Shown here one piece after another: positions 8,333 through 24,460 of a DNA stretch of 64,000 bases. Location: assembly GCF_002288525.1 (NCBI RefSeq), contig NZ_CP023067.1, positions 1,116,001 through 1,180,000 on the forward strand. Reading direction: 5' to 3'. Source of the stretch: Sinorhizobium sojae CCBAU 05684. GTDB taxonomy: Bacteria > Pseudomonadota > Alphaproteobacteria > Rhizobiales > Rhizobiaceae. Made by a program: the position numbers and the translations under genes. The first letter of the stretch is position 1. Each line of letters opens with the position of its first letter. Below the pieces are notes generated by a model. It worked only from the letters and a program-made list of their open reading frames with translations, had not been told where the DNA came from and searched no databases.

Positions 8333-9334
8333 CTAGGCCGCGGAGTGGCTGGCGGAACCGCTGCCGCCGGGTCCCTTCCGCATGATTTCATCCAGGGCTG
8401 CCGCATGCCTGTCGAGCGCGTCGCGGATGGTCTTCGTATCGCAGCGTGGTGGTGCAACCCACCGCCATTTCGGCGCTCTCAGGTCTGGCGCGTTGGATCC
8501 CACGGCTCGCAATGCATCGTGAAACGGCAGGCTCCCGTCCTCCAACAGCATGTTTATGACGGTGCGGCGCAGATCCATCCATAGCCACGTGGGCGTCGGC
8601 GAATCCGGGGTATGTCCCAGGCTGCTGCTCATCCGCCGACCCAGCGCCGACCGCATCCGCTCCAGGTGAACAAGCGGCGTTCGCCCCTGGGTCGCGCTGA
8701 AGACGAAATCCCCCGCGTCGGCAGGCAGATTGGCGCGCATGTCAGCCAGCCTGCTGGCGAATACGTCCGAAAGGGCTATCACGACTGGGTGCGCCCCTTC
8801 TTTCGGAGCCCTCCATATCTTCCGGCCCAGATCCAGCTCCGTCCATCTCATTCGTCCGAGTTTGGAAGGAAGCTGCCCTGTCAGGGCCAGCGCTTCGGCC
8901 AACGCCCGTTGGGGCGGCTCGAGCGTTTCCGCGGCGGCGAGGTAGGCGTGCAGTTCCTCGTCGTCCAGGTGGCGATCGCGGGGCCGGATTGGGCCGGCGA
9001 TGTAACGGGGCAGTATGTAGAGGGCGGGGTTCGACCGGAGCCCGAATACCTCGCGCCGCTCGGGCTGCATCGCCCAGACGAAGAAGGCACGGATCTTCTG
9101 GGTGCACGATCGCGCCAAAGCAGGTCGGCCGCGCAGGGAGAACAGGAAACGCATGAGCTCGCCATCCGTGACGTCCGCGATCGGCTTCTCCAAAATGGGG
9201 TTGCTTGCAGGGTCGAGAAGATATCGTTCGTGAAATCTGGCGTCCTGGTCGGCGCTGCGGTTGTGCCGGCGTGTGGGGAACTGCTCAATATAGATCCTGA
9301 CGGTTGCTGCGAAGGTGTATGTCTTCACGGTCAT
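8333..9334 (-). CDS. Catalytically dead tyrosine-recombinase-like protein
   Basis: 333 residues from ATG at 9334, preceded by GGAAAGGAAGCGAT; the longer upstream frame is noncoding leader. It aligns by eye with the island integrase from the core-binding domain on (TFAATVRIYIEQF against TFASVMEDYLAYI). The integrase's N-terminal arm-binding domain is absent. Box I reads TGQLPSKLGRMRW instead of TGQRRGVVAGMRW, losing the catalytic Arg. Box II reads WMDLRRT instead of WHDVRRT, losing the His. There is no Tyr after box II, so no nucleophile. Strand-exchange activity is therefore not expected. The fold and DNA contacts may persist, suggesting a regulator, a decoy or an accessory factor in excision. 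The gene is intact and keeps its leader, so it is probably expressed rather than a pseudogene. Confidence 0.75.
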   Translation of the reverse strand: MTVKTYTFAATVRIYIEQFPTRRHNRSADQDARFHERYLLDPASNPILEKPIADVTDGELMRFLFSLRGRPALARSCTQKIRAFFVWAMQPERREVFGLRSNPALYILPRYIAGPIRPRDRHLDDEELHAYLAAAETLEPPQRALAEALALTGQLPSKLGRMRWTELDLGRKIWRAPKEGAHPVVIALSDVFASRLADMRANLPADAGDFVFSATQGRTPLVHLERMRSALGRRMSSSLGHTPDSPTPTWLWMDLRRTVINMLLEDGSLPFHDALRAVGSNAPDLRAPKWRWVAPPRCDTKTIRDALDRHAAALDEIMRKGPGGSGSASHSAA

Positions 9335-9405
9335 ATCGCTTCCTTTCCTGTGTGATGGATGGACTTCGAAATCGGGAATCCTGCACGATCGAGCTAGACA
9401 ACGGG
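9335..9405 (-). promoter_or_regulatory. Leader of the integrase-like gene with site C
   Basis: The 70 bases before the ATG match the leader of the active integrase block by block: CCGTTGTC, then TCCCGATTTCGAAGTCCA (integrase: TCCCGATTCCGCAGTCCA), then AGGAAAGGAAGCGA. Site C (9394-9405, plus strand CTAGACAACGGG) overlaps the stop codon of the upstream 311-residue gene. Read toward the gene, TTGTCT and a TTCCCG 17 bases on are possible -35/-10 positions. Confidence 0.5.
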
Positions 9406-10329
9406 GCCGCCGCCTGGCCTTCGGAGGAAGTAGCCGGCATGCGGCAGTGTCGGCGCTTCGGCTTCGAGTTCGCCGACGATCGCCTGCGCCATCCGGCCGA
9501 GCGAATTCCGGCGCGCCTCTATCCATTCCCGCCGCCACGGCGCAGGATGGTGCGGGGAGTAGGCCACGAGCTTCAGCCGGCCGGCGGGAGCGCGCTGCCA
9601 TTCCGTCCAGGTGATCCCATCGACCAGTCTAGTGGACGAGGCGCGGTCGAACTTGCCATTGCCCATGTAGCGCATCTCGACCTCCTTGCTGATCTCGAGG
9701 ATGGCGAGTCCGACCGGAACTCCCGAGATGGTCGCGATCGTCGGCGCAACGGGTGACCACAGAGCAAGAGGGATGTGGCTGGTCCTGTCGGGCGGCCGGC
9801 TCCAGTTCTCCAGCGCCGGCCGGATGAAGCCGCTTCTCGGCTCTATGCGCACCGTATGGCCGCGGGCCTCGAACGCGTTGAACAGGCCGTTCGCGAACGA
9901 CAGGGCGCTTTCCAGCATCTCCGCAGAGATCGTTAGATCGATCGCGTTGAGGCTCCGCGTCGACAGATGTTTCCGGTCACGGCCGTCGCCTGCCCGCCCG
10001 AAGATAACCCGCGCAATGTGCACGAGAGGGTGGCTCCCGTCGCGTGGTGGAAAGGACCAGATGTCGCGACGATAGAACGGCTTGATGGGGGGCAGGCCCT
10101 GTCCCCCTTTCCTCCAGTGGGACGGAAGGCCCGGACGGGCGGGAGGCAGCGGCGGCGGGGGAGGAGCTGTTCCAGCCGCCCGCAGCACCCACCATCCCCT
10201 GCCAGGCCGGGGGACATCAAGAGCCGTGCAGACCCGGCACAGATAGCTATCCGAGACCCCGAGGTGCGCGGCGGCAGCCTTGCCCGGCCCGGCCCAGACC
10301 AGCGTGTAGAGTTCCTCGCGCGATATCAT
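9394..10329 (-). CDS. Uncharacterised protein translationally coupled to the integrase
   Basis: 311 residues. The N terminus (SREELYTLVWAGPGKAAAAH, then LGVSDSYLCRVCTALDVPRP, then GRGWW) is a conserved module I know from hypothetical proteins of mobile elements (pattern SREELYxLVW...GxSDxxLxxxCxxxxxPxPxxGxW), which looks like a helix-turn-helix fold. A proline stretch (about 52-66) links it to a C-terminal domain of unknown type with several Trp residues. Its ATG overlaps the integrase stop (ATGA) and uses GAAGGGAG within the integrase end. The coupling suggests it helps control integration or excision, for instance as a directionality factor, but the size is large for that. No catalytic motif is seen. 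Confidence 0.65.
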   Translation of the reverse strand: MISREELYTLVWAGPGKAAAAHLGVSDSYLCRVCTALDVPRPGRGWWVLRAAGTAPPPPPLPPARPGLPSHWRKGGQGLPPIKPFYRRDIWSFPPRDGSHPLVHIARVIFGRAGDGRDRKHLSTRSLNAIDLTISAEMLESALSFANGLFNAFEARGHTVRIEPRSGFIRPALENWSRPPDRTSHIPLALWSPVAPTIATISGVPVGLAILEISKEVEMRYMGNGKFDRASSTRLVDGITWTEWQRAPAGRLKLVAYSPHHPAPWRREWIEARRNSLGRMAQAIVGELEAEAPTLPHAGYFLRRPGGGPVV

Positions 10330-11720
10330 GGCGCGCTCCCTTCATCGAAAGCCTCGTCGTCGTGCTCCCAGTCTGCGACCGTGCAGGTTCCTTCCTCCAC
10401 CTTCCGCAGCATCTCGGACCACTTGTTGAAGCCCCGGCGGATCTCCGCTCTATACTTGTGAAGATTGTAGACGCGGACGATGCCGGTCTGGCCGTGCCCG
10501 ATCGCCGTCTCCGCCACTTCTGTCCGGCCCGTGATAGGCTCGAGGTGGGTCCGGACCGTCCGCCTGACGTCGTGCCAGATCCAGCCCTCCATACATGCCA
10601 CGCCGAGCGTTGCGAGGATCTCAAGCATCAGGCGCTCGAACCTGCCGGTCGCGATCTCGCTTTCGTTCTGCTCGTTGTTCTTCTTCGCGATTCTCAGATC
10701 GCTGAAATGGTCGATCGGCCTCTGGCCATTGGTCGTGCTGAACACGAAGTCCCCGTGGCCCTCCGGCTGGCTCTCCTTGATGGCAAGGAGCAGTTCGACC
10801 ACCCGGTTGGAGAGCGGCACCTTGTGTGAGTTGTCCACCTTGGAGGTGCGGCCGGGCCGCGCGCCGGGCGCCTTGGTGCCCGGTATGATCCATAGCCTGC
10901 GCGCCAGGTTGATCTGCGACCAGCGCATTCCCGCGACAACGCCCCTGCGCTGGCCGGTCTCGATCAGGACCCTGAGGCAGGGTCCGTAGGGATAGGGCGT
11001 GGCGGTGGATGCCATCAGAAAGGCGCGCGCCTCCTCGTATTCGAAGACCCGCTGGCGGGGATCGATCCGGAGCCCCAGCCGCTTGGCCTTGAGGTACTCG
11101 ATCGGGTTCCGGTCGAGCCCGATGGCCGCGCTTATGTCCGGATGCATCGTCCAGCCAAAGAACGTCTTGAGCTGCACGAAGCAATGGAAAGCGGTTGTCG
11201 GGAATTTCAGATTGATCTCCTTGACCAGGGAGACCACGTCCGCGGCAGTGACCTCCGAGATTGGCTTCTTCAGCCACCTGTTTTTCTTGGGGTCCAGGAT
11301 GTTCCTTCTGATGAAGGCGATGTCCTGCGCCGCGTTGAGGTTCTTCTCGCGTCCGGGAATGTATGCGAGATAGTCTTCCATGACCGAGGCGAAGGTGCTC
11401 CGGAGGCGGAGCGCCTCCAGCCTCCTTGCCTCCGCCACCTCGATCGCGGGGTCGACTCCATTCCCGACCTTCTTGTTCCACTTGTCCGCCTCGACGCGCG
11501 CGGCTTCGGTTGTCATTTCCGAAAACTCGCCGAGCTTGCGGCGGGAGGGCTGGCTGGCCGGACCGCCGAAGCGGGCGACCAGCATGAAGACCTTCTTCTT
11601 CGATCCGATCCTGACGATCAGGTTCTCCACGGAGGAGTCGTAGATGTCATACCGCCCGCTCGAATTGGGGGGAGGCTCCTGGGCTGCGATGAGGGCGTCC
11701 GTCAGATGCTGCCTGTTCAT
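10326..11720 (-). CDS. int: Tyrosine-type site-specific integrase, P4 family
   Basis: 464 residues from ATG at 11720 (GGAAAGGAAG just upstream; an ATG at 11771 is part of the leader). N-terminal arm-binding domain of the DUF4102 type (about 1-90), SAM-like core-binding domain (about 95-200), and catalytic domain with R in TGQRRGVVAGMRW, HDVRR, IGHGQTG and the nucleophile Tyr in RVYNLHKY. All catalytic residues are present. It lies about 230 bases from the tRNA-Trp fragment and is oriented into the island, the normal arrangement for integrases that target a tRNA 3' end. It should catalyse recombination between the island ends for integration and, with a directionality factor, excision. Confidence 0.92.
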   Translation of the reverse strand: MNRQHLTDALIAAQEPPPNSSGRYDIYDSSVENLIVRIGSKKKVFMLVARFGGPASQPSRRKLGEFSEMTTEAARVEADKWNKKVGNGVDPAIEVAEARRLEALRLRSTFASVMEDYLAYIPGREKNLNAAQDIAFIRRNILDPKKNRWLKKPISEVTAADVVSLVKEINLKFPTTAFHCFVQLKTFFGWTMHPDISAAIGLDRNPIEYLKAKRLGLRIDPRQRVFEYEEARAFLMASTATPYPYGPCLRVLIETGQRRGVVAGMRWSQINLARRLWIIPGTKAPGARPGRTSKVDNSHKVPLSNRVVELLLAIKESQPEGHGDFVFSTTNGQRPIDHFSDLRIAKKNNEQNESEIATGRFERLMLEILATLGVACMEGWIWHDVRRTVRTHLEPITGRTEVAETAIGHGQTGIVRVYNLHKYRAEIRRGFNKWSEMLRKVEEGTCTVADWEHDDEAFDEGSAP

Positions 11721-11790
11721 TTCGCTTCCTTTCCTTGGTGTTGGACTGCGGAATCGGGAAATTCTGGGCAACGGAACTGGACAACGGCTT
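11721..11790 (-). promoter_or_regulatory. Integrase leader with site D
   Basis: Contains CTGGACAACGGC on the plus strand at 11777-11788 (site D), then, toward the gene, TCCCGATTCCGCAGTCCA and AGGAAAGGAAGCGA before the ATG. The same three blocks in the same order precede the dead integrase paralogue. A TTGTCC hexamer within site D has TTTCCC 17 bases further on as a weak promoter candidate. Confidence 0.5.
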
Positions 11791-11946
11791 CGCTGGCGGC
11801 GGCATCCCGTTGTTCGGTCAGTGAAATCCGGAAATGAAAATAAGTCAATGATACCAATGACTTAGGGAACTGAATGAAACCGCTTGAAACACGCGCGAAC
11901 ATGATGCTACAAGCCGGTTCACAGGTGCAGGCGGGAGCGGAGGTGA

Positions 11947-11991
11947 CTCCAAAACCGCAGGTCGGGGGTTCGAGCCCCTCTGCCCCTGCCA
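11947..11991 (+). other. Right attachment site: 3' half of tRNA-Trp
   Basis: The 45 bases run from the anticodon loop (CTCCAAAA, anticodon CCA) through the 3' anticodon strand ACCGC, the T arm (GGGGG, TTCGAGC, CCCTC) to the acceptor strand TGCCCCT, discriminator G and CCA. No matching 5' half exists upstream: the expected GCGGT anticodon strand is replaced by AGGTGA, and no acceptor strand or D arm is present. It is therefore an att repeat, not a working tRNA. The full gene should be reconstituted at the other island end, left of the window. The crossover is probably in or near the anticodon loop. Confidence 0.85.
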
Positions 11992-12085
11992 GCCACTCCA
12001 TTCTTGCCTCATTGTTCCAATTGGTCAGAATGTCGGGGCGGGCGGCTTGGCCGTCTTAGATATTCACAAAAAAGACTGATTGGCT

Positions 12086-12114
12086 CTTGTGGTTTTCAGA
12101 ATCGGTCTTTATGT
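12086..12114 (+). promoter_or_regulatory. Candidate secE promoter
   Basis: CTTGTG (12086-12091), a 17-base spacer and TTATGT (12109-12114), about 70 bases before the secE start. The -35 is identical to that of the tRNA-Leu promoter candidate in this window. It matters because the island has separated secE from any promoter upstream of tRNA-Trp. Confidence 0.4.
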
Positions 12115-12186
12115 AGGGTCCAAACAGACACGCGGTGCGTGGGGCTGAAAGATCGGCTTTACGCGCCGTAATGGCGTGAGCATTCA

Positions 12187-12387
12187 ATGGCATCCAAAAC
12201 GAATCCGTTTACGTTTCTGCAGCAGGTACGCTCCGAAACGTCGAAAGTGACTTGGCCTTCGCGGCGCGAGACGACGATCTCGACGCTGATGGTCTTCGTC
12301 ATGGTCTCTCTTGCCGCCGCCTTCTTCTTTGGTGCGGACCAGCTGTTGGGCTGGCTGATGAGCCTCATCCTAAACGTTGGCGCTTGA
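12187..12387 (+). CDS. secE: Preprotein translocase subunit SecE
   Basis: 66 residues, the short single-span form usual in alphaproteobacteria. The amphipathic N-terminal part (QQVRSETSKVTWPSRRET) carries the conserved basic TWPSRRE motif, and one transmembrane helix follows (about residues 32-60). It stabilises SecY in the SecYEG channel of the inner membrane. It heads the secE-nusG-rplK run, with nusG starting 17 bases after its stop, and is the first core gene beyond the island. Confidence 0.95.
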   Translation: MASKTNPFTFLQQVRSETSKVTWPSRRETTISTLMVFVMVSLAAAFFFGADQLLGWLMSLILNVGA

Positions 12388-12404
12388 TTTGGGTGGAGAG
12401 TAGC

Positions 12405-12935
12405 ATGGCTGCGCGCTGGTATATCGTTCACGCCTATTCGAATTTCGAGAAGAAGGTGGCCGAATCCATCGAGGAGAAGGCCAGGCAGAAGGGTCTGACG
12501 CATCTGTTCGAGAAGATTCTCGTGCCGACCGAGAAGGTCGTAGAGATACGTCGCGGGCGCAAGGTTGATTCTGAGCGCAAGTTTTTCCCCGGCTATGTTC
12601 TCGTTCGCGCCGATCTGACGGATGAGGCCTATCACCTCATCAAGAACACGCCGAAGGTCACCGGTTTCCTAGGGACGGACAGCAAGCCTGTGCCGATTCC
12701 GGATCATGAGGCGGATCGCATTCTCGGTCAGGTCCAGGATGGCGTCGAGCGTCCGAAGCCGTCCGTGTCCTTCGAGATCGGGGAACAGGTTCGCGTTTCG
12801 GATGGCCCGTTCGCCTCCTTCAACGGCATCGTTCAGGATGTCGATGAGGAGCGGTCGCGCTTGAAGGTCGAAGTGTCGATCTTCGGCCGCGCGACCCCTG
12901 TCGAGCTGGAATACGGCCAGGTCGAAAAGGTCTGA
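12405..12935 (+). CDS. nusG: Transcription termination/antitermination protein NusG
   Basis: 176 residues from ATG at 12405, with GTGGAGAG upstream; the frame is open earlier but overlaps secE. The NGN domain (RWYIVHAYSNFEKKVAESIE) binds the RNA polymerase clamp helices. The C-terminal KOW domain (FEIGEQVRVSDGPFASFNG) binds Rho or ribosomal S10. It links transcription elongation with translation and Rho termination, fitting its place next to ribosomal and polymerase genes. Confidence 0.97.
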   Translation: MAARWYIVHAYSNFEKKVAESIEEKARQKGLTHLFEKILVPTEKVVEIRRGRKVDSERKFFPGYVLVRADLTDEAYHLIKNTPKVTGFLGTDSKPVPIPDHEADRILGQVQDGVERPKPSVSFEIGEQVRVSDGPFASFNGIVQDVDEERSRLKVEVSIFGRATPVELEYGQVEKV

Positions 12936-13142
12936 AGAAGCAGATTTTAGAATGGGTGGGCGTCAGCTTGCTCGGCGGAGCGATCCGCATGCGCGTGGGA
13001 GATGTCCGGTCTTAGCCGGGCCGGATTGTCGCTACCACGCAACCGCAGCCGCCGATCATTCGATCGGCAAAGGGCCGGGCAGCCGGCTTAACAGTTCCCG
13101 CCACGAACGCGTTCGGGGAGGGGCAATGAGAGGCAGAGAGAA

Positions 13143-13571
13143 ATGGCTAAGAAAGTTGCAGGCCAGCTCAAGCTGCAGGTGAAGGCCGGCTCGGCAAATC
13201 CGTCGCCGCCGATCGGTCCTGCGCTTGGTCAGCGTGGCATTAACATCATGGAATTCTGCAAGGCGTTCAACGCCGCCACGCAGGAAATGGAAAAGGGTAT
13301 GCCGATCCCGGTCGTCATCACCTATTACCAGGACAAGTCCTTCACCTTCGTCATGAAGCAGCCGCCGGTCAGCTACTTCCTGAAGCGTGAAGCGAAGATC
13401 CAGTCTGGCTCGAAGACACCGGGCAAGGCCAAGGCGGGCTCGATCTCCAAGGCTCAGATCCGCACGATCGCAGAGGCCAAGATGAAGGACCTCAACGCGG
13501 CCGATATCGAAGGCGCAATGGCAATGGTCGAGGGTTCCGCCCGCTCCATGGGCCTGGAAGTGACGGGCTAA
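13143..13571 (+). CDS. rplK: 50S ribosomal protein L11
   Basis: 142 residues. The N-terminal domain has the conserved proline-rich segment ([16 protein letters not shown]) that binds thiostrepton-class antibiotics; the C-terminal domain binds the 23S rRNA GTPase centre. It forms the base of the L7/L12 stalk where EF-G and EF-Tu act. A 207-base spacer follows nusG and may hold an autoregulatory leader; GTCCGG and CCGGAT repeats near 13015 can pair. rplA follows after 4 bases. Confidence 0.97.
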   Translation: MAKKVAGQLKLQVKAGSANPSPPIGPALGQRGINIMEFCKAFNAATQEMEKGMPIPVVITYYQDKSFTFVMKQPPVSYFLKREAKIQSGSKTPGKAKAGSISKAQIRTIAEAKMKDLNAADIEGAMAMVEGSARSMGLEVTG

Positions 13572-13575
13572 GACG

Positions 13576-14274
13576 ATGGCGAAGATTGCAAAGCGTGTAC
13601 AGAAGGCCCGTGAGGGTGTCGATCCGGCGAAGCTCTACGGCCTTGCCGAAGCCGTTACGCTGATCAAGGAGCGTGCAACGGCGAAATTCGACGAGACGAT
13701 CGAAGTCGCCATGAATCTCGGCGTCGATCCGCGCCACGCAGACCAGATGGTCCGCGGCGTCGTAAATCTGCCGAACGGCACCGGCCGCTCGGTTCGCGTT
13801 GCCGTTTTTGCCCGTGGTGCCAAGGCTGACGAAGCCAAGGCCGCCGGCGCTGACGTCATCGGCGCGGAAGACCTGGTCGAGATCGTTCAGGGCGGCAAGA
13901 TCGACTTCGATCGTTGCATCGCCACCCCGGACATGATGCCGCTCGTCGGCCGTCTCGGTAAGGTCCTCGGCCCGCGCGGCATGATGCCGAACCCGAAGGT
14001 CGGCACCGTCACCATGGACGTCGCTGGCGCGGTCAAGGCTTCCAAAGGCGGCGCGGTCGAGTTCCGCGTCGAAAAGGCCGGTATCGTTCACGCCGGCGTA
14101 GGCAAGGCATCGTTCGATGCCAAGGCGCTGGAAGAGAACATCCGTGCTTTTGCCGACGCAGTCGTCAAGGCGAAGCCGACCGGCGCCAAGGGCAACTATG
14201 TCAAGCGCGTCGCCATTACGTCGACCATGGGGCCCGGCCTGAAGATCGATCCGGCAACGCTCAGCGTCGCCTGA
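13576..14274 (+). CDS. rplA: 50S ribosomal protein L1
   Basis: 232 residues, normal length. The conserved second-domain signature is present ([20 protein letters not shown]). L1 forms the mobile stalk at the E site that moves deacylated tRNA, and in many bacteria represses its own rplK-rplA message by binding an rRNA-like leader. It is 4 bases after rplK, so the two are co-translated. Confidence 0.97.
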   Translation: MAKIAKRVQKAREGVDPAKLYGLAEAVTLIKERATAKFDETIEVAMNLGVDPRHADQMVRGVVNLPNGTGRSVRVAVFARGAKADEAKAAGADVIGAEDLVEIVQGGKIDFDRCIATPDMMPLVGRLGKVLGPRGMMPNPKVGTVTMDVAGAVKASKGGAVEFRVEKAGIVHAGVGKASFDAKALEENIRAFADAVVKAKPTGAKGNYVKRVAITSTMGPGLKIDPATLSVA

Positions 14275-14602
14275 TAATTGCGGGCCTTGGCCCGGCACTG
14301 AATTCCCGGCCCTTCGGGGTCGGGAATGTCCGGACGTCAAGTCCGGAATTCCTGTCCGAGATTGCGGGTGGTTTTACCTTAATCACCGTTGCCCGCATGA
14401 GACGGGTAAGATCTGAATTTTGAGACGCCGGAGGCGTCGGAATTCGGTTCGAACCTTCGCTTGCCTTGTGTCTGACCCGGGACCTCCGGGGACGCCAGGG
14501 GACAGGATCCTTAAGCGTTGCTTGGGATCGTCGTTTGATCCCGGGTGACAAGGCAAACCCGGCAGGGCTGCGAAACGCAACCCTGTCAACTGGAGACAGA
14601 CA
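14275..14602 (+). other. rplA-rplJ intergenic leader (probable L10 leader) with UUCG hairpin
   Basis: 328 bases with no gene. At 14302-14327 an 11-bp stem (ATTCCCGGCCC with GGGTCGGGAAT, one G-U pair) closes a TTCG tetraloop; no T run follows, so it is a processing or attenuation hairpin rather than a strong terminator. The rest has several self-complementary GC segments, consistent with an autoregulatory L10 leader as known upstream of rplJ in many bacteria. I could not fold it in full. Confidence 0.5.
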
Positions 14603-15121
14603 GTGGAAAGAGCGGAAAAGCGCGAATTCGTCACGGAGCTGAACGAAGTCTTCAAGGCTTCCGGTTCGGTTGTCGTGGCCCACTATGCTGGTGTCACAGT
14701 AGCGCAGATGAACGACTTCCGTTCGAGAATGCGCGCTGCTGGCGGCACCGTCAGAGTCGCGAAAAACCGCCTGGCCAAGATCGCTCTTCAGGGTACGGAG
14801 TCTGAAGGGATGATCGATCTCTTCAAGGGTCAGACGCTGATCGCATTCAGCGAAGACCCGATAACGGCTCCGAAGGTCGTCATGGACTTCGCCAAGACCA
14901 ACGACAAGCTCGTTGTTCTCGGTGGCGCCATGGGGGCAACCACGCTCAACGCCGAAGGTGTCAAGTCGCTTGCGACTCTGCCTTCGCTCGACGAGCTGCG
15001 CGCGAAGCTGCTGGGCCTCCTCAACGCCCCGGCAACCCGCGTCGCGACGGTTGTCGCAGCACCGGCAAGCCAGCTTGCCCGCGTGTTCTCGGCCTACGCC
15101 AAGAAGGACGAAGCCGCCTGA
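14603..15121 (+). CDS. rplJ: 50S ribosomal protein L10
   Basis: 172 residues with a GTG start at 14603; AACTGGAGACAG upstream supplies the ribosome-binding site. Conserved pattern [20 protein letters not shown] and [12 protein letters not shown]10 anchors the L7/L12 dimers and with them represses its own message in other bacteria. The C-terminal helix ([20 protein letters not shown]) is the L7/L12 binding part. rplL follows 58 bases on. Confidence 0.96.
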   Translation: MERAEKREFVTELNEVFKASGSVVVAHYAGVTVAQMNDFRSRMRAAGGTVRVAKNRLAKIALQGTESEGMIDLFKGQTLIAFSEDPITAPKVVMDFAKTNDKLVVLGGAMGATTLNAEGVKSLATLPSLDELRAKLLGLLNAPATRVATVVAAPASQLARVFSAYAKKDEAA

Positions 15122-15179
15122 GGCGGAATTTCGCTGTTGTAGATAAAACCAGTTCGAACCGAACAAAAGGAAAAGTAAA

Positions 15180-15560
15180 ATGGCTGATCTCGCAAAGATC
15201 GTTGAAGACCTGTCCTCGCTGACCGTCCTGGAAGCTGCTGAGCTTTCCAAGCTGCTCGAAGAAAAGTGGGGCGTTTCTGCCGCTGCTCCGGTAGCCGTTG
15301 CTGCTGCTGGGGGTGCTGCAGGTGCTGCTGCTCCGGCTGAAGAGGAAAAGACCGAGTTCGACGTCATCCTCGTTGACGCTGGCGCCAACAAGATCAACGT
15401 CATCAAGGAAGTTCGCGGCATCACCGGTCTCGGCCTCAAGGAAGCCAAGGACCTGGTCGAAGGCGCTCCGAAGGCGGTCAAGGAAGCAGTTTCCAAGGCA
15501 GAAGCTGCCGACCTCAAGAAGAAGCTCGAAGACGCTGGCGCCAAGGTCGACGTCAAGTAA
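15180..15560 (+). CDS. rplL: 50S ribosomal protein L7/L12
   Basis: 126 residues. The N-terminal dimerisation domain ([20 protein letters not shown]), an alanine-rich flexible hinge (about 36-55) and the C-terminal factor-binding domain ([20 protein letters not shown], then [15 protein letters not shown]) are complete. It recruits and activates translational GTPases as multiple dimers on the stalk. AAAGGAAAAG precedes the start. Codon use is strongly biased, as for a very highly expressed gene. Confidence 0.97.
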   Translation: MADLAKIVEDLSSLTVLEAAELSKLLEEKWGVSAAAPVAVAAAGGAAGAAAPAEEEKTEFDVILVDAGANKINVIKEVRGITGLGLKEAKDLVEGAPKAVKEAVSKAEAADLKKKLEDAGAKVDVK

Positions 15561-15623
15561 TTCGACGAAATGCGAAGGGAGGGGGCCATTGCGGCCGCCT
15601 CTCTTTGAACGTTTTTGGAACAT

Positions 15624-15660
15624 ATTACCCAAAAGCCTGTCGAAACGGCTTTTGGGTAAT
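15624..15660 (+). terminator. rplL-rpoB intergenic hairpin (attenuator or RNase III site)
   Basis: A perfect 14-bp inverted repeat (ATTACCCAAAAGCC at 15624-15637 with GGCTTTTGGGTAAT at 15647-15660) closes a 9-base loop. No T run follows, so full termination is unlikely. In other bacteria the rplL-rpoB space holds a partial terminator and an RNase III cleavage site that set the ratio of ribosomal to polymerase message; a similar role is inferred. Confidence 0.6.
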
Positions 15661-15823
15661 GGGTTCTTCAAGAGGATGGTCTCGATCGGGAGAGAGCACA
15701 GCAATCCGCGCTGTCGTCTTCCGGAAGCTGGACGAGATTGAACTACTCATTGATTGACGGGATCGACTGGCCATCGGTTCCCGTCCGTTGCAGGCCCGGA
15801 TGCAAGATTGACAAGGAGCGACG

Positions 15824-19966
<4,143 letters not shown>

Positions 19967-20151
19967 AGCGACATCAGGTGCGTGCCGCGAGCGCGGCGCG
20001 CACCGTCTCCGCCGTCGGGCGCCGATAGCCCGCGGACGGAACGGGGCCGCACGCGATGCGGTTTTAGCTGTTTATGGGGCAGGGGCCGGCGCCCGGGATT
20101 TGCCGGCACCCTCGCCAAGCTCAGGGCGTAACGCCCGCAAAGGAGACAGGC

Positions 20152-24357
<4,206 letters not shown>

Positions 24358-24396
24358 TTTAAGGGGAGGGCAGCCAACGCCCTCTGTCAAGAACTG

Positions 24397-24434
24397 AAGA
24401 GGCCGCCCGGTTTGCGCCGGGCGGCCTCTTTATC
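24397..24434 (+). terminator. Rho-independent terminator after rpoC
   Basis: AAGAGGCCGCCCGG and CCGGGCGGCCTCTT pair perfectly over 14 bp around TTTGCG, followed by a short T run (TTTAT). It also lies just beyond the end of the minus-strand gene at 24461 and may serve it, since the inverse complement starts with an A/T-rich edge. Confidence 0.85.
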
Positions 24435-24460
24435 TTCCGTCTGCCGCATGGTGGCTGGGA

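Larger units (their letters stand above)
1..11991. mobile_element. Genomic island integrated at tRNA-Trp (right part only)
   Basis: The boundary at 11991 is set by a 45-bp fragment of the 3' half of tRNA-Trp, with a P4-type tyrosine integrase transcribed inward from it. All genes left of the boundary are accessory types (integrase, integrase-like paralogue, XRE regulator, FtsH-like protease operon, nuclease-NTPase fusion, decayed ATPase), while everything right of it is core. The left end is outside the window. In related rhizobia tuf, tRNA-Trp and secE are neighbours, so the island has probably separated tuf and the tRNA from secE. The extent within the window is inferred; the right junction is well supported. 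Confidence 0.85.

Noticed and set aside
11870-11991. A complete tRNA-Trp gene at the island boundary
   Set aside because: The 5' half is missing: no acceptor strand, no D arm, and AGGTGA stands in place of the 5' anticodon strand, so this is only the att copy of the 3' half.
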